Assembly (NCBI RefSeq): GCF_004115155.1
Contig: NZ_RDSM01000007.1
Location: 124,001 to 188,000, forward strand
Origin: Granulicella sibirica
Lineage (GTDB): Bacteria; Acidobacteriota; Terriglobia; Terriglobales; Acidobacteriaceae
DNA length: 64,000 nt
Direction: 5' to 3'
Under the pieces are notes generated by a model. That model did not search any database and was not told the origin of the DNA. It was given only the letters and a program-made list of their open reading frames with translations. Numbering within the stretch: the stretch's first letter is position 1; every line of letters begins with the position of its first letter. A program made the position numbers and the translations under genes. Below, piece after piece: positions 16,756 through 25,880 of the stretch.

Positions 16756-18636
16756 TTAGGCTGCCGCGATTATCGGACCAGAAGCGTTGTCAATGCTGCG
16801 AAGCCACAACTCCAAGGCGATGGCTCGCGTAAGCGAGCGGAAATTGCAGGTATCTGCGCCCTTCAGCAGTGTTTCAAGTGCAAGGTTCAGGTTCGGTAAA
16901 TTGACGAGACCAAGACCTGCGATGCGTGGCGCACGGAAGAGATTCCTGATAGGAGCTTCGGCATGTTGGAGTGATGACAATGGCCCTCGCAGCAAATATG
17001 CCTTGCGGGGTCGTTCCAGCACTTCAGAAGGGACGATCCCCTTCAATGCCCTGCGCATCAACAACCGCCGACGCCCTGGTTGAATGATCTGTGTGCGCGG
17101 AATCCTGAATAAAAAGTCTACAAGGTCCTTGTCCAAGTAGGGATAGCGGTACTCGCAGGACGGCAGAAGGGTGAAGGATAGATGGGGAAGCGTGTCCAGA
17201 ATTGTCCACCATGTGGCACCGTTACAGATCGCACTGGGCCGCAGTCCTAAAGAACGTGTATCGGAGATGTTCGTTCCCTGGTTTAATAACGAAGTTAGCT
17301 GTGAAGGATTTAACCAGGGAGGTGCGGTCGTCTCCGCCATACGATCTCCGCGGTAGGTTTCATAAGTAAATGCAATAGTCTCGGCGATCAAACGGATGAG
17401 TGGCTTGCGTGTTGGAAGGCTCCATGCAAATGATCGTTGACACAGGGCTCGGAGGTCTCCGCACATGAGCAGATCGGAGAGTTCCGGGAGAGCGTTTGGA
17501 ACACCGCCCAATACCTCATCCCCACCGATGCCCGACAGGACCACCCGATACCCATTAGCCTCGGTTAGCTGATAAAGGTCACGTTCCGCTTCAATCGTGT
17601 AGCTGTCCTGGCCGGGCAAGCGATAAATGCCCGAGGTACCCTCATGAGGTTTGTACGTGTGCTTCAAGAAGGACGCCGGCACATGATGACCGACCTTCCC
17701 GCGTTGGCGTTCTACGAGCATAAAATATGGCTTCTCGTCCCAGGTTGGTTCGGAGTCATCATAAAAAGAGATCGTATCGAGGAGATCTTCCGGACAAACA
17801 CCCTGTTCACGCCGGATGGCGTCCGACACGCAAACAATGGCCGTAGAGTCCACCCCGCCACTCAGTTGGGCTATGACAGGTGCGCCTGGGATCGTTCGCC
17901 GCTTGATAGACTGCTTGAACAGCGAGAGGAAGTGTTCGTCGTACTCGACGTCGCTGCGATAGGAAATCTGCTCCCGCACCATCCAGGTCCAATGCGGCTG
18001 GCATAGGAGATTGTCATCCCTAAACCTTAGATAATGGGCTGGTGGGACAGACCTAATTCCACGATAGGGAGTTAAGTTTCCGGTGGGCAGGCACGCGAGA
18101 TAGCCTGCTGCGTAGGTTTCATCCAGCGTGCGTGATGGGGTGTCGGCGAAGAATGTTTCCAAGTGGCTGGTCCACAACAGTGTGTCTTTCGTGATCTCGT
18201 AATAGAGCGTGCGCGAACCCGCGTGATCTCGGGCAAGATACAGCGCTCGATCATTGTGACACCAGAGCGCCAAAGCCCAATCGCCGGTGAGACGCGCGAA
18301 ACAAGACTCTCCCCAACGGGCGAATGCGGCAAGCACGATGACGGAATCGGACGCCTGGGGAACCGCTATATTCAACAGAGAGCAGAGCTCTTTATGGTTA
18401 TCTAGTCGTCCATCGAAGCCCAGCATATTGCCGGTATCGTTGTCGCTAGATGGGCCACACTCGAGCCGTGACCTCTCGTGAGTGTGGTATGGCTGAAAGC
18501 CCATTCCCACCCTGCCCCGGCTATGCACCGACGTTCCATCCAGCGCGTAGCGGTCCGTAGTATGGCCTAGGTGCAGGAGATCTTGTTCAGTGACGAGATC
18601 TTCTTCCGACTTGCGAACTCCGAATATAATGCTCAT
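16756..18636 (-). CDS. Lasso peptide macrolactam synthetase (asparagine synthetase-like, C protein)
   Basis: A 626-residue asparagine-synthetase B homologue. The N-terminal Ntn-like domain (residues 1-200) lacks the catalytic Cys2 glutaminase residue, as in lasso cyclases. The synthetase domain has the pyrophosphatase loop SGGVDS at residues 259-264 and GIGGDEVLGG downstream. In lasso pathways this enzyme adenylates the ring Asp/Glu side chain and joins it to the core N-terminus. It lies 9 bases after the B2 gene and directly before the precursor. Authentic asparagine synthetase is unlikely given the missing Cys2 and the neighbours. Confidence 0.9.
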   Translation of the reverse strand: MSIIFGVRKSEEDLVTEQDLLHLGHTTDRYALDGTSVHSRGRVGMGFQPYHTHERSRLECGPSSDNDTGNMLGFDGRLDNHKELCSLLNIAVPQASDSVIVLAAFARWGESCFARLTGDWALALWCHNDRALYLARDHAGSRTLYYEITKDTLLWTSHLETFFADTPSRTLDETYAAGYLACLPTGNLTPYRGIRSVPPAHYLRFRDDNLLCQPHWTWMVREQISYRSDVEYDEHFLSLFKQSIKRRTIPGAPVIAQLSGGVDSTAIVCVSDAIRREQGVCPEDLLDTISFYDDSEPTWDEKPYFMLVERQRGKVGHHVPASFLKHTYKPHEGTSGIYRLPGQDSYTIEAERDLYQLTEANGYRVVLSGIGGDEVLGGVPNALPELSDLLMCGDLRALCQRSFAWSLPTRKPLIRLIAETIAFTYETYRGDRMAETTAPPWLNPSQLTSLLNQGTNISDTRSLGLRPSAICNGATWWTILDTLPHLSFTLLPSCEYRYPYLDKDLVDFLFRIPRTQIIQPGRRRLLMRRALKGIVPSEVLERPRKAYLLRGPLSSLQHAEAPIRNLFRAPRIAGLGLVNLPNLNLALETLLKGADTCNFRSLTRAIALELWLRSIDNASGPIIAAA

Positions 18637-18645
18637 ACCCTAACC

Positions 18646-19023
18646 TCAGCAGCGTTCTAGTACCTGGTAGATGTCCAGCATGTAGGGCCTGTCATTAACC
18701 ACCGTTCCATTAATCTCCACCCACGCGTGGGACCGTAAGGGCCGTATCTGTGCCCCGATTACCATCTCCGCCCGCCATCCGTGACGGCGCAGCAGCAATG
18801 TGGTTGCCGAAGAGCGCTGAAGGCATAGGACCTGCTTGAAATAGAGGACACATGCGTAATCCATTGCTCTACAGAGGACATCACTAGAAGGTCCTTCCGC
18901 CATCTCCTTGGGCTCTACTATGCACGCATGCACGATGCGATGGAGCGTTTTGATCGCCCGGAAGCGCATAACGAATTCAAAGAACAATAGAAGCAGCCAG
19001 CTTTCCAGCACGTAGCGTTTCAT
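18646..19023 (-). CDS. Lasso peptide leader peptidase (transglutaminase-like, B2 protein)
   Basis: A 125-residue transglutaminase-like protein with Cys67 in VLCLQRSSATTLLLRRHG, His99 in SHAWVEING and an Asp near the end (Asp117 in LDIYQVLER), the Cys-His-Asp triad of B2 proteases that remove the leader. The length fits a stand-alone B2 without a fused B1 domain; B1 is separate at 22392. The N-terminal 20 residues are hydrophobic. The start overlaps the prolyl oligopeptidase stop by 4 bases, indicating translational coupling. Confidence 0.88.
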   Translation of the reverse strand: MKRYVLESWLLLLFFEFVMRFRAIKTLHRIVHACIVEPKEMAEGPSSDVLCRAMDYACVLYFKQVLCLQRSSATTLLLRRHGWRAEMVIGAQIRPLRSHAWVEINGTVVNDRPYMLDIYQVLERC

Positions 19024-21041
19024 GCGGTCTCCCGTTTCAAAAGTGTGATGTTCAGCTGCTTTGCGAGAAAGGCCATTCTGCGAACAAGTGCGTCGATGCG
19101 GACAGAAAGCGGAAGGACCGGGGTATGTCCGCGCTCTTCACCATAGTCCACGATGACTGCCGAACGCTGGGCGTCACGATACTGGAGACGAGCAGCCATT
19201 TTTCGCACGTGAGCTGGATTACAGCGATCATCCTTATCACCCGAGACGAACATTACGGGAGGATAGTCGACATCCTCCTGGACGCGGTGGTAGGGAGAAT
19301 AGGCGTAAAGCGCATGGAAGTCGTCCGCATCCTGTACCGTTCCATATTCGCGTCGCCACCTAGCCGCGCCGTTGAACGATTCATATCGAACCATATCGAG
19401 CAACGGAGCAATGCAGAGAACGGCTCCGAAGAGATCCGGACGTTGAGTTAGCGCAGCACCAACGAGTAATCCAGAGTTCGATCCACCAAAGATAGCAAGC
19501 CTGCCGGGTGTCGTGATGTCCCGGTCGCACAGAAACTCGGCGGCCGCGAGAAAGTCGTCGAAAGCCTTCTGGCGATTACGTGCACGGGCTGAGTCATGCC
19601 ACTGCACGCCGAATTCACTTCCGCCACGGATATGCGGTAGCGCAAAGATAGCGCCAAACTCCATCATGATGGTGGCTAAGATGGAAAAGTGGGGGGTGAC
19701 TGAGATACCAAATCCGCCATAACTAGTCATGATGACTGGAGCAGGGCCGTGCAGGCTTACACCGTCGGACGCCACGAGCGTGAGTGGGATCTCGGTTTCG
19801 TCCCTTGACAGATAGGAGACGCGCCCTATGTGGTAAGAAACCCGTTCGGTAAGGGTCGTGGATGGATGCCACACCGTGGAGCTATCCGTAAGGGCGGAAT
19901 ATTCGAAGATCTCAGGAGGACGGCTAAAAGATTCGTAGGTATAGAAGAAATCGTCCGCGTCCTGATAAGGGGTCTCATAAATCTGTATGGTGCCATCGTT
20001 CGGAAGATTTAGTCTTCCGAGAAATTGCCCTCTGAAATCCCATGCAAATACCTCCTCTATTCCGTCATCAACATATCCGGCGTAGATGCGAGTGTGGGCT
20101 ATGGCAAACTGCCGGAGAGGTAACGAACGCGCGGGAATCAATTCCCGCAGTTCGCGACCATCCTCGGCTAGCTCTATCACTCTGGTGTTGCCATATTGAT
20201 TCTGGGTCGAAACAAAGATTCTTCCGCTGCAGAGTAGAGGATGGAATGGATGCGGCTTGCCAGAGAAAACTGTTCTCCATGCCAGTGTGTGCGTTGCTGA
20301 TGAAATGGTGAAATCAATAAGTTTCTCTGTGTTGGCGTGCTGATGAATCCAGATCGCACCCAGACGTGACTCGTCCGCCACAAGTACCAGACGGCTCCCT
20401 GGAGAACGTGGGACTTCAAGGAGAACTTCCTCCGCGGTAGCTTCTCCGAATCGATGTAGCCGAATCGAGTGGTTTCTGCCCTCACCGGTGTCGTGACAAT
20501 AGTAGAAGCCATCGTTTGTGGGGGTAAATGCGAATCCGCGGGGATAGCCACTTTCCAGTTGGTCAGGGAGGATAGTGGTTGTCTCGATGTCGAGGATATG
20601 AATCGAGCACCGGTCCTCGCCTCCATGCCTGAGCTCATACGCAAGCATTTTACCGTCTTGTGAAACACGGTGGATACGGACGGAGGCGAACGGATCATAC
20701 TTTGACGGATCGATCAGTCGTCGTTCCTCACCGGTTCTTCCGTATCGCACGCAAATCGACTTCTGTTCTTCTCCTTTTTCATGCCTGAGGTAGAAGTAGC
20801 GATCCTTGATTCGCAAAGGCTGTTCGATGGTATCCACATCGAGATATGAGCGGACCCGCTCCCGCAACGCGTCGAGTCCGGGGACGCGTTCGAAATACTC
20901 TGTGCAGAGCTTCTGCTGCTTCAGGATCCAAGCCTCTGTCTCAGGGAGGCGTCGATCTTCGAGCCAGCGATAAGGGTCGGAAACGGTAACGCCGTGAAGG
21001 ACCTCTTCGACACCAGGCATGGAAAGCTTGCTTACCGGCAT
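19020..21041 (-). CDS. Prolyl oligopeptidase (S9A) in the lasso operon
   Basis: A 673-residue cytoplasmic-type prolyl oligopeptidase without signal peptide. It starts with PGVEEVLHGVTVSDPYRWLE, continues through a beta-propeller, and has the hydrolase domain with RGGSEFG, Ser521 in GGSNSGLLV (usually GGSNGG), an Asp in SGDKDDRCNP and His639 in ERGHTP. The family cleaves short peptides after proline. Inside a lasso operon it may degrade leader fragments or process the peptide; the precursor core has one proline (STPAAY). It overlaps the B2 gene by 4 and the kinase gene by 10 bases. It is distinct from the exported isopeptidase-like protein at 14026. Confidence 0.88.
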   Translation of the reverse strand: MPVSKLSMPGVEEVLHGVTVSDPYRWLEDRRLPETEAWILKQQKLCTEYFERVPGLDALRERVRSYLDVDTIEQPLRIKDRYFYLRHEKGEEQKSICVRYGRTGEERRLIDPSKYDPFASVRIHRVSQDGKMLAYELRHGGEDRCSIHILDIETTTILPDQLESGYPRGFAFTPTNDGFYYCHDTGEGRNHSIRLHRFGEATAEEVLLEVPRSPGSRLVLVADESRLGAIWIHQHANTEKLIDFTISSATHTLAWRTVFSGKPHPFHPLLCSGRIFVSTQNQYGNTRVIELAEDGRELRELIPARSLPLRQFAIAHTRIYAGYVDDGIEEVFAWDFRGQFLGRLNLPNDGTIQIYETPYQDADDFFYTYESFSRPPEIFEYSALTDSSTVWHPSTTLTERVSYHIGRVSYLSRDETEIPLTLVASDGVSLHGPAPVIMTSYGGFGISVTPHFSILATIMMEFGAIFALPHIRGGSEFGVQWHDSARARNRQKAFDDFLAAAEFLCDRDITTPGRLAIFGGSNSGLLVGAALTQRPDLFGAVLCIAPLLDMVRYESFNGAARWRREYGTVQDADDFHALYAYSPYHRVQEDVDYPPVMFVSGDKDDRCNPAHVRKMAARLQYRDAQRSAVIVDYGEERGHTPVLPLSVRIDALVRRMAFLAKQLNITLLKRETA

Positions 21042-22417
21042 AGCGCACCCAGGAACTCCGGACTCTGTGCTGCGCGATCCATGTGGCGTGCGAGGCAGCG
21101 TGCATAAGCCTCAAAGGGGGGCGTCTTACTCCTCTCGGACCCGAACCAATCGCCCCTTCCATGCAGGCAGGAATAGACGGAGAGAAGAGGAATCAGAGAG
21201 CAAGCCCGCGCGATTTGAGAGCCGTTAAGTAGCTTGCTCCACATATCGCAATAGGCCTCACTGAGCTGTTTTCTCCAGAACTCCCCTTCATGATTTGGTG
21301 CGCGTTTTTCAGCAATCACGAGAAAGAGTTGAAGAGATAGAAACGGGTTACCAACGTAGGCTTCGGCCCAATCTGTGAAGCGACACCGACAGCCGTCCAA
21401 AAGAATATTTCCTGGATTGAGGTCGTTATGGATGAGAGTATCGGGAATCTCCAATGCCTCCAGCCTATCGAACGCATCCCGAAGGATGATTCCTAGTTGT
21501 CGGAGTCTGTGCTCTTCGAGCCGCGGCGCACGTGTAGAGGTCTGACGTGGCATGACCGCCATTAGGTAGTTCATCACCTGATCGACTCGGGATCGAAGCA
21601 CTGGTACGCAATGGTCGAGGGCTCCAGCCCTGGTGAGCATGTCGGTACAGTTGAGAGTCTCCATTTGCAGTTCCGCGAGAGAGCGTACCGCTGTCTTGAA
21701 GTTTGACAAAGTAGGTACGTCATCCAGCGGGTAACCCGCTTCCTGTGTTATCCACGCATTCCACTCGGTGCGCACGCCGAGCAGCGGTGGAAGAAACGAT
21801 GGGGAGATCTGTGCTAAACAAACAGTGATGTATAGCTCATGGATGTTCGGTGTGCCCGTGGCTTTCAACCAATATGCTGGACCAGCATGCATCGGAAAAC
21901 GGACCAGCGCGAAGCTGCCGCTCGCATTAAGCTGTCTGACATTTTCGTCAAAATAAGTCGCCTGATCGGTTACACATTGACGAATCCAGTCCTGCACATC
22001 CTCAAGCCATCCGATCCGTGAAAATGGCCCACGTCCAATGTTGCGGCCATTGAGTAGAGAACGAATTACCTCTCGCTCCGTGAGCTTCAATGCTTGGCCG
22101 TTGATTTCGTCAAGGTCTACTGCCGCTAGACTCGCTGAATAGGAGAGGAGCGAATTCCTGACCTCAACTACAGCACAAGGGGTATCAGGACAATCTTCAT
22201 CTACTACATCAAGGAGTATTGCTCCTAAACCCCAATTCTCTTGAATGCTTCGAGTCAATTGTTGGGCTACACGTTCCCACCGTGAGATAGATATTTGAGG
22301 TAGCACGAAGACTCCATCGATCGAAGCGACTAGTAGGGCACGCGGTCGAGGCAATATCAAAGCTAAACGATAGGTTAGGAAATCCGGCATGTTACAACCT
22401 CGAACTGCGGTTTCCAT
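21032..22417 (-). CDS. APH-fold kinase with Nudix-like N-terminus, lasso operon
   Basis: A 461-residue protein. Residues 1-120 (ALLVASIDGVFVLPQISISR, then WERVAQQLTRSIQENWGL) resemble a Nudix-like fold without an evident catalytic box. The C-terminal half is an aminoglycoside-phosphotransferase/choline-kinase domain with H330-x-D332-x4-N337 (IHNDLNPGNILLDG) and Asp349 in TDWAEAYVGNP, so catalytic and magnesium residues are present. It overlaps B1 by 26 bases and the oligopeptidase gene by 10, firmly within the operon. Phosphorylation of the lasso precursor or product is plausible, but known lasso kinases belong to another (HPr-kinase-like) family. A close paralogue lies at 34687. Confidence 0.75.
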   Translation of the reverse strand: METAVRGCNMPDFLTYRLALILPRPRALLVASIDGVFVLPQISISRWERVAQQLTRSIQENWGLGAILLDVVDEDCPDTPCAVVEVRNSLLSYSASLAAVDLDEINGQALKLTEREVIRSLLNGRNIGRGPFSRIGWLEDVQDWIRQCVTDQATYFDENVRQLNASGSFALVRFPMHAGPAYWLKATGTPNIHELYITVCLAQISPSFLPPLLGVRTEWNAWITQEAGYPLDDVPTLSNFKTAVRSLAELQMETLNCTDMLTRAGALDHCVPVLRSRVDQVMNYLMAVMPRQTSTRAPRLEEHRLRQLGIILRDAFDRLEALEIPDTLIHNDLNPGNILLDGCRCRFTDWAEAYVGNPFLSLQLFLVIAEKRAPNHEGEFWRKQLSEAYCDMWSKLLNGSQIARACSLIPLLSVYSCLHGRGDWFGSERSKTPPFEAYARCLARHMDRAAQSPEFLGALCR

Positions 22418-22676
22418 CCGGTGGTGAGACGATGAGATGTCTTATCATCAATTGCTCCATAAATTCAGCAACGTCAGCGGCAACTTCATGTGGATCTGAT
22501 CCCGTATCTCGAGCTAACTCGTTCACAATCGCATCCACTAGCTGGCCTTTTTCCAATCGCGTCCACACATATGCACCAGTCATATTCAATGCGATAAAGG
22601 TGTCGCGAAGAATATCGAAAACAACAGCTCCATCTGGATCTGAAATTGATTTGAGGTTGGGAGCCACGGCTACCAT
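22392..22676 (-). CDS. PqqD-like RiPP recognition element (lasso B1 protein)
   Basis: A 94-residue PqqD-family protein: DPDGAVVFDILRDTFIALN forms the beta part and MTGAYVWTRLEKGQLVDAIV the first helix, then a helical bundle. B1 proteins bind the YxxP leader motif and present the precursor to B2 and C. GGAG lies ten bases before the ATG at 22676. It is the first gene of the minus-strand operon, behind a leader of about 210 bases with a palindromic element. Confidence 0.85.
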   Translation of the reverse strand: MVAVAPNLKSISDPDGAVVFDILRDTFIALNMTGAYVWTRLEKGQLVDAIVNELARDTGSDPHEVAADVAEFMEQLMIRHLIVSPPDGNRSSRL

Positions 22677-22884
22677 GTGTTTTCTCCATCGTTAGCCGTT
22701 ATAGGAAACGGCAATGCCTGCTAGACGGCAACGGAAATGCCGGTTGACGAAGTACCTTGAGATGGTTCGGTGGGCGTCAGGTCACAAGACGGAATTGTGG
22801 GAGTATGGCCGGAATACGAGAGAACTCAATCTCTACGAACCAACTGTGAGGACGAGTGTGCTCCTGCATTATGTAACATGCAAT

Positions 22885-22912
22885 CGAAACTAGGTCGCAG
22901 GATGCGACAAAG
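22885..22912 (-). promoter_or_regulatory. Palindromic element upstream of the lasso operon
   Basis: GTCGCATCCTGCGAC (minus strand, 22894-22908) is a perfect 6-3-6 inverted repeat. It and its flanks (TTTG before, CCTA and TTTCG after) recur at 34491-34518 upstream of the paralogous kinase gene. Here it is about 225 bases ahead of the B1 start and next to an AraC-type gene. Candidate operator or extended promoter. Confidence 0.7.
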
Positions 22913-22963
22913 TGAAAGGCCTTCGTAAGCCTCGCTATGGATCAGCGCTACAGTGGCTAGAAG

Positions 22964-23443
22964 CTAGATCGGCTCTCGCACGCCGGAAGCCAGACGCTCC
23001 TGCTTCTTGGTCTTCTCACGCTCGCGGCGGCCCCAAGCCGACGGTGTTTCATGCATGTGCTTGTGGAAGAACCGCGCGAAATCCCGCACCTCATCGTAGC
23101 CGAGCAGGTTGGCAATCACACTCAACTTGGTCGGTGGAATCATACTGAGAAGCGAGTGTGCGAGACCGAGGCGTGCATCGATTTGGCATTGGAGCATTGT
23201 CTTCCCGATCTCTACATTGAACGCCCGCTCCAATGTTCGCATCTCCACACCCAGTTCATTCGCGATCGGAGCCATACGCAATTTCACGTGGCCGTGAAAG
23301 GTAAGGATGATGTTGTGCATCGCGCGAGCGGGATTCTGCAGGACCGAAGACAGATCCTCTTCAGGCGAAAACCTGAGAGCGCGAATGCGCGCAATCGCTT
23401 GCTTCTCTATTGGGGAGAGTTCTTCTGGTACGCGGTTCGACAC
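22964..23443 (-). CDS. AraC-family transcriptional regulator, short form
   Basis: A 159-residue protein whose residues about 50-140 form the double helix-turn-helix of AraC proteins: MRTLERAFNVEIG, then LSVIANLLGYDEVRDFARFF and HKHMHETPSAWGRRER. The N-terminal ligand domain is reduced to about 50 residues. The start is a GTG at 23443, with a stop just upstream in frame and no strong ribosome site. It is oriented like and immediately precedes the lasso operon, so it is a candidate regulator; it could also be a truncated leftover. Confidence 0.7.
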   Translation of the reverse strand: MSNRVPEELSPIEKQAIARIRALRFSPEEDLSSVLQNPARAMHNIILTFHGHVKLRMAPIANELGVEMRTLERAFNVEIGKTMLQCQIDARLGLAHSLLSMIPPTKLSVIANLLGYDEVRDFARFFHKHMHETPSAWGRREREKTKKQERLASGVREPI

Positions 23444-23854
23444 AAAGCGGTCCTCAGGTCAGCGACGCAACACACGCTATACAGCACCTGGAAAAAGCTC
23501 TACGGTCTACAGATTCAGGCGGGGTTGGTTACTGTTTGCGATGGCTCTTCCACGGTACTAGCAAGGCCTATCGCGCCGTCACGGAGAACTTCGAGCAGGG
23601 CTTCTGCCGATATAGCGGCGGGAGCTGGTTGGAATGCCCGATCAGTATCGAGAAGACGCTCGCAACTAATGCTGGCGCGTCTTCACGGAGCGTCTTGCTG
23701 GCCATCGATGCAATGTCGCGACGCTGGGTGGGAACAGAAACAGTGGAGCTCTCATGGCACTCTTCCTCCTTGAATGCGAGCTGCTCTGTCAGAGCTACGC
23801 CTTCGGATCTAGCAACAAGGGTAAAGCAGTTCGCTCTCAAAGGAAACTACGACG
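23444..23854. other. Spacer between AraC gene and ABC exporter
   Basis: Open frames occur on both strands (for example 23568-23840 minus), but none shows a YxxP leader, a conserved domain or a good ribosome site. It presumably contains the promoter for the exporter. Confidence 0.4.
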
Positions 23855-25633
23855 ATGTTAGGAAGTCAACCAACCAAAACGGTCCTCAACCCCGCCGAAA
23901 CAACTGTCGGGGATTCTCAATGGCTCCTTGGCTGGTTGCGCCCACATGCAACACTAGTGGGCTTTGGGCTAGTCACGGCGATCTTCGCCGGCGCAATTGC
24001 AACGCTCGATCCACTCCTGATGAAATATTTGATCGATACGACATTGCCACATAGGAGGCTTTCCGATTCGCTCCTGACAGTCGTGTCCCTGGCTCTATGC
24101 TTTGTCGGGCGGTCTGCCCTGAATGGAGGAAGCGGACTCGTCAGTTTTCGGGTCGCGCAGCTGCTCGCGCAGGATCTTCGCGTGGAGATCATCGCACATA
24201 TGACACGCTTGTCCGCCGACTGGCATGAACGGACCATGGTAGGAGAAAAGCTGAGTCGGATCGATCAGGATGTGCTCCAGATTTCGCAGATCGGAGCTGA
24301 GATGGCTAATGTTGTCGTTCGGAGCGTCGTCTTCTTTTTCGTAAATTTGGCCATCATGTTCGTACTTAACTGGAAAATGACGATCGTGACGCTTCCTCTC
24401 CCGCCGCTATTCATCTGGGTTCGCTCAAGATTCCGCGGAGTGATTCAAGAGCGAGCGGACCAGGCCCAGATCGAGATAGGGGTCGCGTCTGGTGCTCTCG
24501 TAGAGCACCTAGGGGCCGTGCCGCAGATCCAGTTGCTTGGCGCCGAGGAGGATCGGATTGGACGGACTGTCGACGCGTGGGCTCGCGTGATGAGGGCGCA
24601 ATGGGCTCAGCGACGAACGGAGATTCTGTTCAGTATCTCCGTAACGAGTGTGCTAGCCATCGCCATTCTTCTGGTCCTCGGTTTCGGAATACACGAATAC
24701 TCTCTTGACCTCCTAACATTAGGCGGCCTCGTGGCGTTCTACACCTATGTCACCCGCATCTTCGAGCCGGTATCTACAGCTCTGGAACTTTACTCGAGGG
24801 CGCAGCGCATGCTGGCCAGCGTTCGGCGCGTGCGAACTATCCTTTCTACTGAGCCAACAGTGCCTGACCAGGGCAAAATTACAGAGATCAGGCTGCCGCT
24901 ATCGACAGGCGTGCATTGCGACTTGGTGTCCTTTGCGTATAGATCGAATGAAAATGTGTTGCACCGGGTCTCACTGCAAATCGGAGATCGCGAAAACGTG
25001 GCCATTGTCGGCCGGAGCGGCTCCGGAAAATCAACCCTCTCAAAGCTGCTCGCCCGCATCGTGGATCCAACGGCCGGAGCGGTTCTGATTGATGGTCGTC
25101 CAGCATTTGAATATTCGTTGCGCGCTCTCCGTCAGACAATCTGCTATGTGCCACAACATCCAGTCCTGTTTTCGGGAACGATTAGAGATAACTTGCTGAT
25201 GGCCAATCGAAATGCCACGGACAGCATGCTCCAACGGGTGATCGACATTGCTCAGTTGAGCTCCGTCCTGTTTCGTTTACCGAGGGGCCTGGACACGATC
25301 GTTGGCCCTGAGGCCGTCGGGCTTTCCGGAGGAGAACGTCAAAGGCTTGCGATTGCAAGAGCGCTGTTGCGAAACTCATCGATCCTCATACTGGACGAAT
25401 CCACATCAGCGCTTGATCTTCCCACGGAACAAGCTCTCCTACAGGCGGTCGCTGATTACTGCAAAGATACGGCGCTGGTGTTGATCTCCCATCGCTTGCG
25501 TTCCTTGACCTGGGTAGATCGTGTCATCCTTCTCGAAGGCGGCCATGTACTGGCGGAGGGGACTCACACTTTGCTTTACAAGGGCTCTAAGCTCTATCAG
25601 GCTCTATACGACAACGAGACTGAAGACGGGTAG
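23855..25633 (+). CDS. ABC transporter, fused permease-ATPase (lasso exporter, D protein)
   Basis: A 592-residue half-transporter. The membrane domain at residues about 25-320 has six predicted helices. The nucleotide-binding domain has Walker A GRSGSGKST at 386-394, the signature LSGGERQRLAIARALL at 490-505, Walker B SILILDEST and the switch His in LISHRLRS. No N-terminal peptidase C39 domain is present, as expected for lasso exporters (McjD-like), where B2 already removes the leader. It is divergent from the biosynthetic operon. A duplicate of its C-terminal tail survives at 27942. Confidence 0.88.
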   Translation: MLGSQPTKTVLNPAETTVGDSQWLLGWLRPHATLVGFGLVTAIFAGAIATLDPLLMKYLIDTTLPHRRLSDSLLTVVSLALCFVGRSALNGGSGLVSFRVAQLLAQDLRVEIIAHMTRLSADWHERTMVGEKLSRIDQDVLQISQIGAEMANVVVRSVVFFFVNLAIMFVLNWKMTIVTLPLPPLFIWVRSRFRGVIQERADQAQIEIGVASGALVEHLGAVPQIQLLGAEEDRIGRTVDAWARVMRAQWAQRRTEILFSISVTSVLAIAILLVLGFGIHEYSLDLLTLGGLVAFYTYVTRIFEPVSTALELYSRAQRMLASVRRVRTILSTEPTVPDQGKITEIRLPLSTGVHCDLVSFAYRSNENVLHRVSLQIGDRENVAIVGRSGSGKSTLSKLLARIVDPTAGAVLIDGRPAFEYSLRALRQTICYVPQHPVLFSGTIRDNLLMANRNATDSMLQRVIDIAQLSSVLFRLPRGLDTIVGPEAVGLSGGERQRLAIARALLRNSSILILDESTSALDLPTEQALLQAVADYCKDTALVLISHRLRSLTWVDRVILLEGGHVLAEGTHTLLYKGSKLYQALYDNETEDG

Positions 25634-25675
25634 GTTCCTCGCTTGGGACCAAGGAGGCCTCATGATCTCACAGTG

Positions 25676-25880
25676 GACGACGCCACTGGCAGTTGTGAAA
25701 CACGTTCCACCATGCTGATACTGTAACTAGGATCACCCGCACGATCGCGCATCCTTCACTTGGTTCACCGCAGTAGATTATGCATACTTTACGTTTAGAC
25801 CACGCGAGTTGCAGTCCCGCCGATAAACCAGCATAGCTGCCTCCAAGGATGATTGCGTCGTATAGCATATTCGCATCCAC
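25676..25880 (-). pseudogene. Chimeric relic: FAD-oxidoreductase start joined to PAS-protein tail
   Basis: From 25880 the frame reads MDANMLYDAIILGGSYAGLS (the FAD/NAD dinucleotide-binding start of a thioredoxin-reductase-like protein) through VCIIYCGEPSEG. The sequence then switches, in another frame, to MRDRAGDPSYSISMVERVSQ, nearly the C-terminus of the PAS protein at 28621-30075 (MRDREGKPSYAISMVERVAQ). The join near 25760 marks a recombination junction. Confidence 0.7.

Noticed and set aside
16756..18636. Genuine asparagine synthetase
   Set aside because: Cys2 is absent and the gene lies between the B2 protease and precursor genes.
23568..23840. Minus-strand frame near the exporter as another lasso precursor
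   Set aside because: No leader motif, no Gly1 with Asp/Glu at 7-9 after a threonine, and no ribosome site.
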